A DNA stretch of 64,000 nucleotides from Streptomyces smaragdinus. Its GTDB lineage: Bacteria > Actinomycetota > Actinomycetes > Streptomycetales > Streptomycetaceae. The DNA lies in the NCBI RefSeq assembly GCF_009604385.1, contig NZ_WEGJ01000001.1:124001-188000 (forward strand), in the 5' to 3' direction. The translations under genes and the position numbers were made by a program. Every line of letters begins with the position of its first letter. Position 1 is the stretch's first letter. Shown piece after piece: positions 1-7,988 of this stretch. The notes below the pieces were generated by a model. That model was given only the letters and a program-made list of their open reading frames with translations. It was not told the DNA's origin and did no database searches.

Positions 1-48
1 ACGTGGTGCCTGGAGGGCATCGCCGCACAGCTCGACGCCGCGGTCTGA
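1..48 (+). CDS. C-terminal end of an unidentified CDS
   Basis: Frame 1 reads TWCLEGIAAQLDAAV followed by a TGA stop, so a gene enters from the left edge. The CLEGIAA motif is common in the helical-repeat C-terminal regions of large ATPase-type (LuxR/AfsR-like) regulators, but 15 residues cannot establish a family. The next gene starts 33 bases later on the same strand, so the two could be co-transcribed. Confidence 0.5.
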   Translation, partial: TWCLEGIAAQLDAAV

Positions 49-81
49 CCGCCGTACTCAATCCACCTCGAGGAACCCACC

Positions 82-513
82 ATGACCGACACCGAGACCC
101 CATTACCTGACCGGACCAGCCGCACCCGCTGCCCCCGCGGGCTTACCGGCACCGGCCTGATCGCCGCGCTCGCGGCGATGACCGCGACCACTCTGGCCGC
201 CGCCCTCGCCCAAGCCGCAGGCGTCGCCTTCGAGGTCCCCGACGGCGGCGACGCGATCCCGCTGCCCGGGTTCGCCGTGGTGACCGGCCTCTTCTGCGCC
301 GTGGGCGTCGTCATCGCCGCCGTATTGCTTCGGTGGAGCGCCCGCCCCGCCGAGCGATTCATGTGGACGGCGATATCACTGACGGCGGTCTCGCTGGTCC
401 CGCCGCTCCTGGCCGGGGCGGACACCGCCACCGTCGTCGCCCTCCTCGGGCTCCATCTCGTCGCCGCGGCGGTCATGATTCCCGCTCTGGTACGAGCTCT
501 GCGCACCCGCTGA
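82..513 (+). CDS. DUF6069-like small membrane protein
   Basis: 143 residues with about four hydrophobic segments (near residues 24-47, 64-85, 94-112 and 118-137) after a polar N-terminus, the layout of the actinobacterial DUF6069 family, whose role is unknown. The likely start is ATG; an AGGA-type ribosome binding site lies about 8 bases upstream. Leucine 8 is encoded by TTA (103-105), a rare codon in Streptomyces that would put translation under the bldA tRNA. It follows the partial gene at the left edge closely. Membrane location is predicted from hydrophobicity only. Confidence 0.7.
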   Translation: MTDTETPLPDRTSRTRCPRGLTGTGLIAALAAMTATTLAAALAQAAGVAFEVPDGGDAIPLPGFAVVTGLFCAVGVVIAAVLLRWSARPAERFMWTAISLTAVSLVPPLLAGADTATVVALLGLHLVAAAVMIPALVRALRTR

Positions 514-577
514 CAATCGCTCACCGGGGCGAACTGCCCGCACCGGCACGGGGCGACGGGTCAGGAGTGCGGATGTC

Positions 578-1153
578 TTGATCACCGAAACGCCGGCTGG
601 TTGGCTGGTCGGCATGACCGCACTCGGACCTGTCGCCTGGCCGCCCGCCCCGATCAAGACCGAAAGGCTCGCACTCCGCGCACCCGAGGCACGCGACCGC
701 GCCACGTTCGTCGAACTGCTCGCTTCCCCGGAGGTGCACACCTACCTCGGCGGTCCCCGGCCGCGTGACGATCTCGACCGCGGCTTGCCCGAGGTGCCCG
801 AACAGTGGCCCGGGAGTTTCGTCGTCGACCTCGACGGGGCGATGATCGGCCAGATCCTGCTCAGGAGAGCGTCGCAAGACCGCCGCCCGGCCGCCGCGGG
901 AAAGATCGATCTCGGTTACCTCCTCCTGCCGCGTGCGTGGGGATTCGGTTACGCCGCCGAGGCCTGCGCGGCGGCACTCGGCTGGCTCGACGACGCCCTG
1001 CCCGGCGAGCCGGTGGTACTCGCCACCCAGACCGCGAACGTCCGCTCCCTGCGCCTCGCCGCGAAGCTGGGGTTCACCGAGGTGGAACGGTTCCACGCCT
1101 GGGACGCGGAGCAGTGGCTCGGCCTGCGCCCCCCGGGCGTCCGGTCCCGCTGA
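578..1153 (+). CDS. GNAT family N-acetyltransferase
   Basis: 191 residues of the RimJ/RimL-like GNAT class: the N-terminal part has IKTERLALRAPEARDRATFVELL, the middle has GYLLLPRAWGFGYAAEAC (the acetyl-CoA pyrophosphate-binding segment with the usual R/G-x-x-G/A pattern) and the end has ANVRSLRLAAKLGFTEV, the alpha4/beta7 signature. It should transfer an acetyl group from acetyl-CoA to an amine on a protein or small molecule; the acceptor is not predictable. The chosen start is TTG at 578 with AGGAG at 562-566; an in-frame ATG at 614 has no visible Shine-Dalgarno sequence but would keep the whole domain. Confidence 0.85.
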   Translation: MITETPAGWLVGMTALGPVAWPPAPIKTERLALRAPEARDRATFVELLASPEVHTYLGGPRPRDDLDRGLPEVPEQWPGSFVVDLDGAMIGQILLRRASQDRRPAAAGKIDLGYLLLPRAWGFGYAAEACAAALGWLDDALPGEPVVLATQTANVRSLRLAAKLGFTEVERFHAWDAEQWLGLRPPGVRSR

Positions 1154-1231
1154 GCCGGGCGCCCGATCCCCGGATCACAAGGCGACGTGGTCGTGCTGGT
1201 CAGGTGAGAAGCCCTGTGCGCTGTTGACGGG

Positions 1232-1954
1232 TCAGGACTTGAACTTGTCGGCCAGGCCCTGCTCCAGGTAGTCGTCCGGGAGGTCCTGGATGACGAGTTC
1301 GGAGTCTGTTCGCTCGGTGTGCAGCCGCCAGTACGCGTCGGCCATCGTCTCGGGCTGGGAGTCGGGACCGCCCTGGCCGATGAAGGCGGCGATCGCCACG
1401 TGCGCCGCGTAGACGCCGGTGCCGGAGAGCGCGGCGTGCAGGTTGAGTATCCAGTTGCGCATTCCGCCGGTAGCGATCTGAACGTTCGCCACATGCGGGG
1501 CGATCATGGGCCCGGATCCCGCGCCGCTGGTGACCAGGACCGTTCCGGTGCCGCGCTCCAGCATGCCGGGCAGGACGTGTTGTACCGCCGCGACGCCGCC
1601 GAGCAGGTAGAGATCCAGCTGGGCGAGGACGGAGTCGACGGTGACCTGCGTGGCCCCGACGATCGGCGCCCGGCGCAGGTCGGCCGGGGCGGGCGCGGGT
1701 GAGTACTCGAGTACGTCGATCGGTCCCAGCCGCTCCTCGGCGGCGGCCAGGGCCGCGCGCAGGGTGGGGCGGTCGGTGACGTCGGCGGGGAACGCCTCGA
1801 CACGGGCGCCCGTCCCGGACAGGTCGTCGGCCACGGCCTGCAGTGCCGTGCGGTTACGGGCGATCAGCGCCACGTCGTACCCCTCGGCCGCGAACCGCCG
1901 GCCGATGGCCCGGCCCAGCTGCGGGCCTGCGCCCACGATCGCGATGGTGCTCAA
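1232..1954 (-). CDS. Atypical short-chain dehydrogenase/reductase (SDR)
   Basis: 240 residues with a Rossmann fold: an N-terminal nucleotide-binding motif GAGPQLGRA (residues 8-16), an ADVTD segment after beta3, and a serine in LVTSGAGSG. The usual YxxxK catalytic pair is absent; the aligned stretch reads HVANVQIATGGMRNW. The protein may therefore bind NAD(P) but use other chemistry, or none. The start is TTG at 1954 with GAGG 7 bases upstream (AAGAGGTAGCGAG). Many actinobacteria carry such SDRs with a degenerate active site; substrate unknown. It is transcribed convergently with the GNAT gene. Confidence 0.8.
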   Translation of the reverse strand: MSTIAIVGAGPQLGRAIGRRFAAEGYDVALIARNRTALQAVADDLSGTGARVEAFPADVTDRPTLRAALAAAEERLGPIDVLEYSPAPAPADLRRAPIVGATQVTVDSVLAQLDLYLLGGVAAVQHVLPGMLERGTGTVLVTSGAGSGPMIAPHVANVQIATGGMRNWILNLHAALSGTGVYAAHVAIAAFIGQGGPDSQPETMADAYWRLHTERTDSELVIQDLPDDYLEQGLADKFKS

Positions 1955-2147
1955 CTCGCTACCTCTTTGTCTCTGTTCTGCTTCACATCAGTCGGCAGAT
2001 TCATCATGCGTACTGGTTGGTTGGCTTGGCCAATAGAAAGGTGTGATGCCTGCATGTCCTGCGGGTATGACAGGACCCGAGTTCTACGACGCGTCCGGCA
2101 GGGGGATCCCGTGTTCCGGTCGGGTAGTACGGCCGCGCGGGCATCGG

Positions 2148-2227
2148 CCGGATCGTGGCGCCGGGGCGGGTGGACACGGCGCCGTTCCAGATGGTCCGGC
2201 CGGCGTCGTAGTCCGGTCTCTGCGGAA
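2148..2227 (-). pseudogene. Relic of an FAD-linked (berberine-bridge-type) oxidase N-terminus
   Basis: One minus-strand frame reads PQRPDYDAGRTIWNG followed by AVSTRPGATIRP. This matches the conserved N-terminal motif of FAD-binding BBE-type oxidoreductases (typically PDYDxARxVWNGxxDRRPxxIxRC). No further homologous sequence continues on either side: the hydrolase gene starts right after it at 2246, and unrelated sequence up to the SDR promoter lies on the other side. The fragment looks like the remnant of a gene largely removed when the neighbouring hydrolase unit arrived. Confidence 0.55.
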
Positions 2228-2245
2228 GCCTGTGAGCGGCCGGCT

Positions 2246-3097
2246 TCAGCGGGTGGCGCGGGCGGCGTCCTCGATGATGCGGGTGACCGCATTGGGGTGG
2301 CTGACCATCACGGCGTGGGAGGCGTCGATTTCCTGGGTGTGGGCGCCGGCTCGCTCGGCCATGGACCGCTGGACGTCGGGGGCGATCGCGTGGTCCCGGC
2401 GGGTGATCAGGTCCCAGGACGGGATGCTGGTGTACGCCTCCTGAACGCTGGCGTCGGTGACGGCCCTGGTGTTCGCGGGTCGCTGGGTCACGGCCATGTC
2501 GGCTGCGGTCGTCGGGTCGACGTCGCCGGCGAACACGTCCCGGAAGTGGGCCGGGTCGATGGACACCTCCGCCCCGCCCGGGACAGGGGTCGTGATCAGC
2601 GGGATCGACGGTGTGGTCTGCTCGGCCAGGTTGCCGACGGTCTCGCCCTTCGCGGGGATGAACCCGGCGACGTAGACCAGGGCCCTGACGTCGGGGTCCG
2701 TGGCAGCGGCGTTGGTGATCACCGCGCCGCCGTAGGAGTGCCCGACGAGGATGACGGGGCCGTCGATGGCGGCCAGGTAGCTGGACACGTAGTCGGAGTC
2801 GCTGGTGAGGCCCTGCAGCGGGTTCGCGATGGCACGTACGGGATAACCGTCCTTGCGCAGCCGCTCGATCACCGGCGACCAACTCGACGAATCCGCCCAC
2901 GCACCGTGCACGAGCACGACCGTCGGCTTCACGGGATCAGGCGCGGGCGAATGACCCTTGTGGACGAAGGCGATGGTCGGATTCGCGGAGGAATGGCTGT
3001 TGTCGGTTGCGAGTGCCACGGCCGGTGCGGTGGTCGCACCGAGCAGGACGAAGGCGCCGACAGCGAGCGAGACGCGACGCGGGATACGGATATGCAT
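2246..3097 (-). CDS. Secreted alpha/beta hydrolase, copy 1
   Basis: 283 residues. The N-terminal signal peptide (MHIRIPRR, then a hydrophobic stretch ending TTAPAVALA) indicates Sec export. The hydrolase core has the oxyanion region VVLVHGAWADSSSW, the nucleophile elbow VGHSYGG (Ser is the nucleophile), an acid-bearing loop near RRDHAIAPD and the final histidine in IDASHAVMVSHP. It resembles the PGAP1-like/salicylate-esterase-like family; substrate unknown. A GAGGGAG site lies 6 bases before the ATG. It is about 95% identical by eye to the gene at 18742-19551, including its promoter and operators, but has 14 extra residues in the linker after the signal peptide. A strong promoter framed by two operators lies directly upstream. 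Confidence 0.88.
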   Translation of the reverse strand: MHIRIPRRVSLAVGAFVLLGATTAPAVALATDNSHSSANPTIAFVHKGHSPAPDPVKPTVVLVHGAWADSSSWSPVIERLRKDGYPVRAIANPLQGLTSDSDYVSSYLAAIDGPVILVGHSYGGAVITNAAATDPDVRALVYVAGFIPAKGETVGNLAEQTTPSIPLITTPVPGGAEVSIDPAHFRDVFAGDVDPTTAADMAVTQRPANTRAVTDASVQEAYTSIPSWDLITRRDHAIAPDVQRSMAERAGAHTQEIDASHAVMVSHPNAVTRIIEDAARATR

Positions 3098-3116
3098 GAC
3101 AGACTCCCTCAGGAGG

Positions 3117-3178
3117 TAGAACGTTCGGTCTCATCATTAGAGTCGCCCTGCAACCCTTTGTCAAGACCGAACGTTCTA
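3117..3178 (-). promoter_or_regulatory. Promoter framed by two inverted TetR-type operators
   Basis: On the minus strand TTGACA (3164-3159) and TCTAAT (3141-3136) are separated by 17 bases, a near-consensus sigma-70-type promoter for the hydrolase. It is bracketed by TAGAACGTTCGGTCT (3117-3131) and its exact reverse complement AGACCGAACGTTCTA (3164-3178). The distal copy abuts the -35 box and the proximal copy covers the expected transcription start, an arrangement suited to tight repression. The same 15-mer occurs at 7291, 7340, 10110, 19572 and 19620. The probable repressor is the TetR protein at 7373-7969, because two copies sit in its own promoter. Confidence 0.8.
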
Positions 3179-3271
3179 TCTCGCCCTCGGGTGCCAAACG
3201 CCTGCCGAGCGAGGACGGAGAGGACCTGGAGCTCTACCGACCGGAGGCAAGTTCGAGGAGACGGCCAAAAC

Positions 3272-3312
3272 GCCAGGGCCGCACCGGGCATGGACACCGG
3301 TGCGGCCCTGGC
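3272..3312 (-). terminator. Hairpin terminator of the secreted-protein gene
   Basis: GCCAGGGCCGCACCGG (3272-3287) pairs perfectly with CCGGTGCGGCCCTGGC (3297-3312) around a 9-base loop. It lies 69 bases past the stop codon of the gene at 3381-4025 and before the divergently placed operator region. There is no T tract, as is usual in Streptomyces. Confidence 0.65.
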
Positions 3313-3380
3313 AGGGCCCTATAACGGGGCAAGGCATGCGCCCCCGGGCCTCGAGATTTCCGACGGATTCTCTCAGTGAG

Positions 3381-4025
3381 TCACAGGCACGGCGGCCGGT
3401 AGCCGTGAATGCGCAGCCCGCGGAAGTCGATCGTGTTCGCGGTCTTGCCGACGAAGACCAGGCCCCGCGCCTCGGTCAGCGCCGAAGCGAACGAGTACGT
3501 CGGCGCGCCCAGTTCGGGCAGCGTCGTCCAGTTGTCGTCGGCGAAGCTGAAGAACCGCTTCACCGTCTTACCGCCCGTCGACGGTACGAGCGTGAGCCAC
3601 TTGTCGCCGCCGTTCCAGTGCGACGCCGGCCGGAGCTGGACGTAGAGGTCGTCGGTCGCGCTGTAGGTCATCCAGAAGCCGCGCGAGCGGGAGAGATCGG
3701 CCTGGGACTCGAACTGGTTACCGAGCCAGACCACCGCAACGTGCCATTCGTCGTTGAGGAACGTCACCTTGGCCGAATACCCGTGGCGTTCGGGTACGAG
3801 GAGGCTGCCGGTCGCCGGCACGGTGGTGCCCTCGCCGCTGGCGATCCACTGCTGGAGCCGGTCGATCGAGGGGGTCGCGCACTCGTGACCCGGCGCATGA
3901 TTCTGCGCTCCGCTGGCGACCGTTCCCGGGCCTGCGAGGGAGACCAACAGCGCGGCCGCGACGGCCGTGAGCGTCCTCGGGAAGGCAAGTGTTCCGCGAC
4001 GATTGTGCGTTGACCTATTTGACAT
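3381..4025 (-). CDS. Secreted protein of unknown function
   Basis: 214 residues starting at ATG 4025. The N-terminus has arginines followed by a hydrophobic core (TLTAVAAALLVSLAGPGTVASGA), a Sec-type or possibly Tat-type (HNRRGTLAF) signal peptide with cleavage near residue 40. The mature part is rich in aromatic residues, with segments such as EWHVAVVWLGNQ, GFWMTYSATDDLYVQL and HWNGGDKWLTLVP, suggesting a beta-rich extracellular fold. I recognise no family. Cysteines are few (one near the mature N-terminus, one near the C-terminus) and could form a disulfide. An in-frame ATG exists further upstream (4085), but the downstream ATG gives the normal signal-peptide length. GAAAGGT/ACCTTTC inverted repeats lie at 4050-4067 in its promoter region. 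Confidence 0.6.
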   Translation of the reverse strand: MSNRSTHNRRGTLAFPRTLTAVAAALLVSLAGPGTVASGAQNHAPGHECATPSIDRLQQWIASGEGTTVPATGSLLVPERHGYSAKVTFLNDEWHVAVVWLGNQFESQADLSRSRGFWMTYSATDDLYVQLRPASHWNGGDKWLTLVPSTGGKTVKRFFSFADDNWTTLPELGAPTYSFASALTEARGLVFVGKTANTIDFRGLRIHGYRPPCL

Positions 4026-4164
4026 GCCCGGGAGGCTAGCATGATTTATGAAAGGTCTGAACCTTTCCGGGGCGCGGACATTCACGCAGCTGACAAGCGT
4101 GACCGGGGCCGGTCACGCGCGCCCGAGGGCCCCTGGCGGGGCGGGTGCGAGGAGGGCTGGGGCA

Positions 4165-5124
4165 TCAGGCGTTCTCGACGGCTTCGCCGGATCCCGGGAC
4201 CTGGGCCGAGGGCCATCTCCCCTGTGCTACGGCCGAGTTGACCTGCCGTACGAGTTCCCTGGCAACGACCTCCACGGCAGGTGTCGTACGGCCGGACCGG
4301 GGCGTGCCCAGGACGATCGAGCGCCACACCTCGGGTTCGCTCAGAGGTGCCGCGCTGATCGTGCCCTGTGCCACTTCTTCGGCGACGCCCACGCGGGGCC
4401 CCACCGTCCATCCGCGTCCCGCGAGGACGAGTTGCTTCTGCAGGCGGACGGAGTTCGTCTGCACGACGACGTCCAGTTCGGCTCCCGTCCGGACGGCTGC
4501 CGCGTCGATCAGGTCGCGCAGAGCGGGACCCGACAGGCGTACGGGCATCACGAGCGGGTGCCGGGCCGCTTCCGCGAACGGCACGGGACGATCGGCCCGC
4601 AGGCCGGCCGACGCCGGAGCGATGGCCCACAGGCGCTCGCGCAGCAGCGGGCGGGCGTTGAGCGGCGGGGCGGTGTCCGGGGTGCAGAGCAGGGACAGGT
4701 CGAGGTCGCCGTCGTCGAGCCAGCGCTGCAGGTGGCCGGAGCAGCCGGTCATCAGCCGCAGTTGTATGCCCGGGTGATGCCGCGGCACCGCCGACACCAG
4801 CGGCCCTGCGAGGACATCGACGCTGCTCTCCAGCAGGCCGACTGTGACGGTGCCGGTCGCCTCCCCCGGGACGGGCCGTACCTCGGCGCGTGCTCGCTCG
4901 AGTTCGGCCAGTGCGCGCCGGGCGCGTTCCACCATGATGGTTCCGGCTTCGGTGGGACGCATGCCGTGCCGGGTGCGTTCGAAGAGGTGAACGCCGAGTT
5001 CGTGCTCGAGGGCGTGGATCCGGCGGGTCACGGCCGGCTGCACCAGGTGCAGGATCTCAGCGGCCCGCGTGACGCTGCCGGCCTCGGCCACCGTGACGAT
5101 CGCCGTCAGCTGCTTGATCTCCAT
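4165..5124 (-). CDS. LysR family transcriptional regulator
   Basis: 319 residues. The N-terminal winged helix-turn-helix is textbook LysR: MEIKQLTAIVTVAEAGSVTRAAEILHLVQPAVTRRIHALE. The C-terminal half is the two-lobed periplasmic-binding-protein-like effector domain. The start is ATG 5124 with GGAGG 5 bases upstream. It lies just downstream of, and in the same direction as, the flavin disulfide reductase gene (86-base gap), so it may belong to that operon. LysR proteins bind as tetramers and respond to a small molecule; the ligand here is unknown. Its location next to redox genes suggests control of oxidative stress or aromatic metabolism. Confidence 0.9.
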   Translation of the reverse strand: MEIKQLTAIVTVAEAGSVTRAAEILHLVQPAVTRRIHALEHELGVHLFERTRHGMRPTEAGTIMVERARRALAELERARAEVRPVPGEATGTVTVGLLESSVDVLAGPLVSAVPRHHPGIQLRLMTGCSGHLQRWLDDGDLDLSLLCTPDTAPPLNARPLLRERLWAIAPASAGLRADRPVPFAEAARHPLVMPVRLSGPALRDLIDAAAVRTGAELDVVVQTNSVRLQKQLVLAGRGWTVGPRVGVAEEVAQGTISAAPLSEPEVWRSIVLGTPRSGRTTPAVEVVARELVRQVNSAVAQGRWPSAQVPGSGEAVENA

Positions 5125-5210
5125 GGCCCTCCGTACGTTGTTGGGCGGCGCGCGGACCGCCCTCTCGTCCCTTCGCAGCCGCGTCGGGACGAGAAGGGCG
5201 GCCGAGGCGA

Positions 5211-6635
5211 TCAGCGGCCGTACGCCTCGAGGAGCCGCAGCCACACCTCGCTGACCGTGGGATACGCCGGAACCGCGTGCCACAGCCGGTCCAGCGGGAT
5301 CTCGCCGACGATCGCGATCGTCGCGGCGTGCAGCAGTTCCGCGACGTCGGGGCCGACGAGGGTGAAGCCGACGATCACCTTGCGGTCCTCGTCGACGACC
5401 ATGCGGGCGTGCCCCTGGTATCCGTCGGAGTGCAGGGCCGATCCCGCGACGGCGCCCAGGGCGTAGTCGACGACGCGGATCCGCAGCCCGGCGGCCTCGG
5501 CCGCGGCGGCGGTCAGTCCGACGGACGCGATCTCCGGTTCGGTGAAGACCACCTGGGGCACCGCGCGCTCGTCGGCGGTGGCCGCGTGGCGGCCCCACGG
5601 GGTGTCGTCGACCGCCTCGCCCTTGGCGCGCGCCACGATGACGTCGCCCACGGCGCGGGCCTGGTACTTGCCCTGATGGGTGAGCAGCGCCCGCCGGTTG
5701 ACGTCGCCGGCGGCGTACAGCCAGCCGCCGTCGGCTCCGGCCACGCGCATCGTGTCGTCCACCGGGAGCCAGTCACCGGGGGTCAGGCCGATGGTGTCGA
5801 GGCCGATGTCCTGGGTGTTCGGTGTACGGCCGATCGCGACGAGGACCTCGTCGGCCTCGATCTCCTCGCCGGTGGTGAGGGTGATGTGCACCGTGCCATC
5901 GCCGTCGCGCTTCACGGCTCCGGCCTCCGCGCCGAGGCGTACCGAGACACCGGCGTCGCGCAGCGACTTGGTGACCCGTACGCCGGCGAACGGCTCCATG
6001 AGCGGCAGGACGCCGTCACGGGCGAGTACGGTCACGGACGATCCCAGGGCGGCGTACGCCGTCGCCATCTCCGACGCCACGACGCCGCCGCCGATGACGG
6101 CGAGCCGGCGCGGGACCGCGCGGGCGGCGGCCGCTTCCCGGTTGCCCCACGGCTCCGCCTCGCGCAGGCCGGGGATGTCCGGCAGCAGTGCGGCGCTGCC
6201 TGTCGCGATCACGACGGCGTGGCGCGCGGTGAGGGAGGTGGTGGCACCGGCCTCGTCGGTGACCTGCACGATGCGTTCGGAGCTGATGCGTCCCTGGCCG
6301 CGGTACAGGGTGATCCCGGCGGATTCGAGCCAGGACACCTGCCCGTCGTCCTTCCAGTGCGAGGCGAATTCGTCCCGCCGGCGGAGCACGGCCGCGACGT
6401 CCAGGTCGCCGGTCACCGCCTCACGTGATCCCGGGACCCGTCGGGCGGCCCGGAGGGCCGACGCGCTCCGCAGCAGTGCCTTGGTCGGCATGCAGGCCCA
6501 GTAGGAGCACTCGCCCCCGACCAGTTCGCGCTCGACGACGGCGGCGGTCAGTCCGCCCTGTGCGGCGCGGTCGGCGACGTTCTCGCCGACGGGGCCGGCG
6601 CCGATCACGATGACGTCGTACGTGTGGTTGTCCAT
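5211..6635 (-). CDS. Flavin-dependent pyridine nucleotide-disulfide oxidoreductase
   Basis: 474 residues of the lipoamide/mercuric/mycothione reductase superfamily: FAD-binding GAGPVGENVA (residues 12-21), redox-active CSYWAC (Cys43 and Cys48), the NAD(P)-binding GGGVVASEMATAYAALG and the second FAD motif LYAAGDVN. The C-terminal dimerisation domain ends AYPTVSE; lipoamide and glutathione reductases have HPT here with the catalytic His, whereas this protein has Tyr458, as mercuric reductases do. Its electron acceptor may therefore not be an ordinary disulfide. AAGGAGG precedes ATG 6635. The gene begins 1 base after the DUF308 stop codon, so the two are translationally coupled and share the operator-controlled promoter at 7291-7354. 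Confidence 0.88.
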   Translation of the reverse strand: MDNHTYDVIVIGAGPVGENVADRAAQGGLTAAVVERELVGGECSYWACMPTKALLRSASALRAARRVPGSREAVTGDLDVAAVLRRRDEFASHWKDDGQVSWLESAGITLYRGQGRISSERIVQVTDEAGATTSLTARHAVVIATGSAALLPDIPGLREAEPWGNREAAAARAVPRRLAVIGGGVVASEMATAYAALGSSVTVLARDGVLPLMEPFAGVRVTKSLRDAGVSVRLGAEAGAVKRDGDGTVHITLTTGEEIEADEVLVAIGRTPNTQDIGLDTIGLTPGDWLPVDDTMRVAGADGGWLYAAGDVNRRALLTHQGKYQARAVGDVIVARAKGEAVDDTPWGRHAATADERAVPQVVFTEPEIASVGLTAAAAEAAGLRIRVVDYALGAVAGSALHSDGYQGHARMVVDEDRKVIVGFTLVGPDVAELLHAATIAIVGEIPLDRLWHAVPAYPTVSEVWLRLLEAYGR

Positions 6636-6636
6636 G

Positions 6637-7197
6637 TCAGGCCTCCTTGGCGGCGCGGCCGAGCCGCAGGGCGGAGATGAGGAAGAAGATGCCGCCGGGG
6701 ACGGCGTATCCGACCGCGGTGGTGAGGGCGGGGTCGTCCGCTCCGGCCATGGCGACGAACGAGCCGCCGGCCAGGACCGAGATGGCACCGCTGAGGATCA
6801 TCGGCCACTGGCCGCCCATCGAGCGACGGGGGACGGCGACGATCAGCTGGACCAGCCCGGACACGATCGCCCAGGCTCCCCACACGCCCAGGACCGCGGG
6901 GATGCCGGACGCGGAGGCGATGCCGAGGCCGATGGCGGCGGCAGCGCTGACGGCCATGTTCACGTAGAGCAGCGCCGGCGACTGGAGGGTGCTCGACGCC
7001 CGTGCGTCGAAGACGGCCGCGCCGACGTCGAAGAGCGGGTACAGCACCAGCAGCACGGCCGCGAACGGAGTGATCTCCGAGGTCATCGTGAACATCACGA
7101 GGGCCCAGACGATGGCGAACGCGAACCGCACGAAGTACAGCTGCCTCAGGGCAGAGGCCGTCCCGGAGGTGCGGGACGGTGCAGCAACGGTGGTCAC
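6637..7197 (-). CDS. DUF308 (HdeD-like) membrane protein
   Basis: 186 residues with about six transmembrane helices in three pairs and conserved glycines, the DUF308/HdeD pattern. HdeD proteins are membrane proteins linked to acid or general stress in enterobacteria; the actinobacterial members are uncharacterised. The start is GTG 7197 (VTTVAAPSR) with AAAGGAT upstream. It is first in an operon with the flavin disulfide reductase and is divergent from the TetR gene across a region holding two copies of the shared operator, so it is probably derepressed together with the secreted hydrolases and Ohr. Confidence 0.78.
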   Translation of the reverse strand: MTTVAAPSRTSGTASALRQLYFVRFAFAIVWALVMFTMTSEITPFAAVLLVLYPLFDVGAAVFDARASSTLQSPALLYVNMAVSAAAAIGLGIASASGIPAVLGVWGAWAIVSGLVQLIVAVPRRSMGGQWPMILSGAISVLAGGSFVAMAGADDPALTTAVGYAVPGGIFFLISALRLGRAAKEA

Positions 7198-7290
7198 GAT
7201 GATCCTTTCGGTGGATACGAAGAAGGTCCGAGGCGGTGACGCCCTGGGCCGCGGCCCGGATACGACGGGCCGCCGGACATCCGATCCGCA

Positions 7291-7365
7291 AGACCGAACG
7301 TTCTACCCGTAGCTTGGCAAGACCGGGGCGACTTTGTCAAGACCGAACGTTCTACCTGCTACAGT
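7291..7365. promoter_or_regulatory. Divergent TetR/DUF308 promoter region with two direct operators
   Basis: AGACCGAACGTTCTA occurs at 7291-7305 and again at 7340-7354, in direct orientation. On the plus strand TTGTCA (7334-7339) and an extended -10, TGCTACAGT (7357-7365), flank the second copy. Transcription would start at about 7372, next to the ATG at 7373, so the TetR mRNA is probably leaderless. A minus-strand TTGACA (7341-7336) overlaps the same copy and could serve the DUF308 operon, though I see no good -10 for it. The arrangement implies autoregulation of the TetR gene and co-regulation of the reductase operon. Confidence 0.7.
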
Positions 7366-7372
7366 GGGGCGT

Positions 7373-7969
7373 ATGGTGCGCAGCGAATCCGAAAGCCGGC
7401 CGTCCGAAGCGCGGGATCGGCTGCTCAAGACGGCCAGCCAGGTGTTCTACGCGGAGGGAATCCACTCCGTCGGCGTCGACCGCATCATCGCGGAGGCGCA
7501 GGTGACACGGGCCACCTTCTACCGCCACTTCCCCAGCAAGGACAGCCTCATCGTCGCCTACCTGACCGAGGCCGACCTGGCCATCCGCGGCCAGGCCGAG
7601 GCAGCCGTCGCGGCCGGACGTCCGGCCGCCGATGCCCTGCGGGCCATCGCCCAGGGCATCGCCCAGGGCATCCGCTCCCCCGGCTTCCGTGGATGCGCGT
7701 TCCTCAACGCCGTCGCCGAGTACCCCGACTCCGATCACCCGGTGCATCAGACCGTCCTCGTGCACCGCCAGTGGTTCCTCGACACCATCACCGGGCTGCT
7801 GGCCCAGGTCCGCGAGCAGGGCGCGGACGCCGCCGCCCGCCACTTCGTGATGATGCGCGACGGCGCCATGGCCGAGGGCTGCCTCTTCGACCCCGAGCTG
7901 GTCAGCGCCACGTTCCTGGCCGGGGTCGAAGGGCTCGTCAAGGCCCACGCCAAGCCGGCCGACGCCTGA
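7373..7969 (+). CDS. TetR family repressor, likely master of the GAACGTTC regulon
   Basis: 198 residues. The N-terminal TetR DNA-binding domain is complete: ARDRLLKTASQVFYAEGIHS, then VDRIIAEAQVTRATFYRHFPSKDSLI (helix-turn-helix near residues 32-58). The C-terminal ligand domain is shared with the DNA-binding-domain-free paralogue at 17491-17994 (common blocks RSPGF, HPVH, HRxWFLDT, ARHFVMM and GVEGL). The start is ATG 7373; the longer frame opening at 7334 lies inside the promoter and is unlikely to be translated. Two copies of the 15-bp operator lie in its own promoter, so it is the best candidate for the protein that binds all such sites in this window. Inducer unknown; the target genes suggest an oxidant, a thiol-reactive compound or an ester. 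Confidence 0.9.
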   Translation: MVRSESESRPSEARDRLLKTASQVFYAEGIHSVGVDRIIAEAQVTRATFYRHFPSKDSLIVAYLTEADLAIRGQAEAAVAAGRPAADALRAIAQGIAQGIRSPGFRGCAFLNAVAEYPDSDHPVHQTVLVHRQWFLDTITGLLAQVREQGADAAARHFVMMRDGAMAEGCLFDPELVSATFLAGVEGLVKAHAKPADA

Positions 7970-7988
7970 GTCCGGCGTCAGGACGCGC

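Noticed and set aside
4050..4067. GAAAGGT-CTGA-ACCTTTC inverted repeat
   Set aside because: Only 7-bp arms; may be an operator for the secreted-protein gene, but it is too short and isolated to list as a supported site.
4041..5466. Plus-strand frames preceded by GGGAGG near 4030
   Set aside because: A Shine-Dalgarno-like sequence precedes ATG 4041, but the encoded sequence is an antisense shadow of the LysR gene with shadow-type composition.
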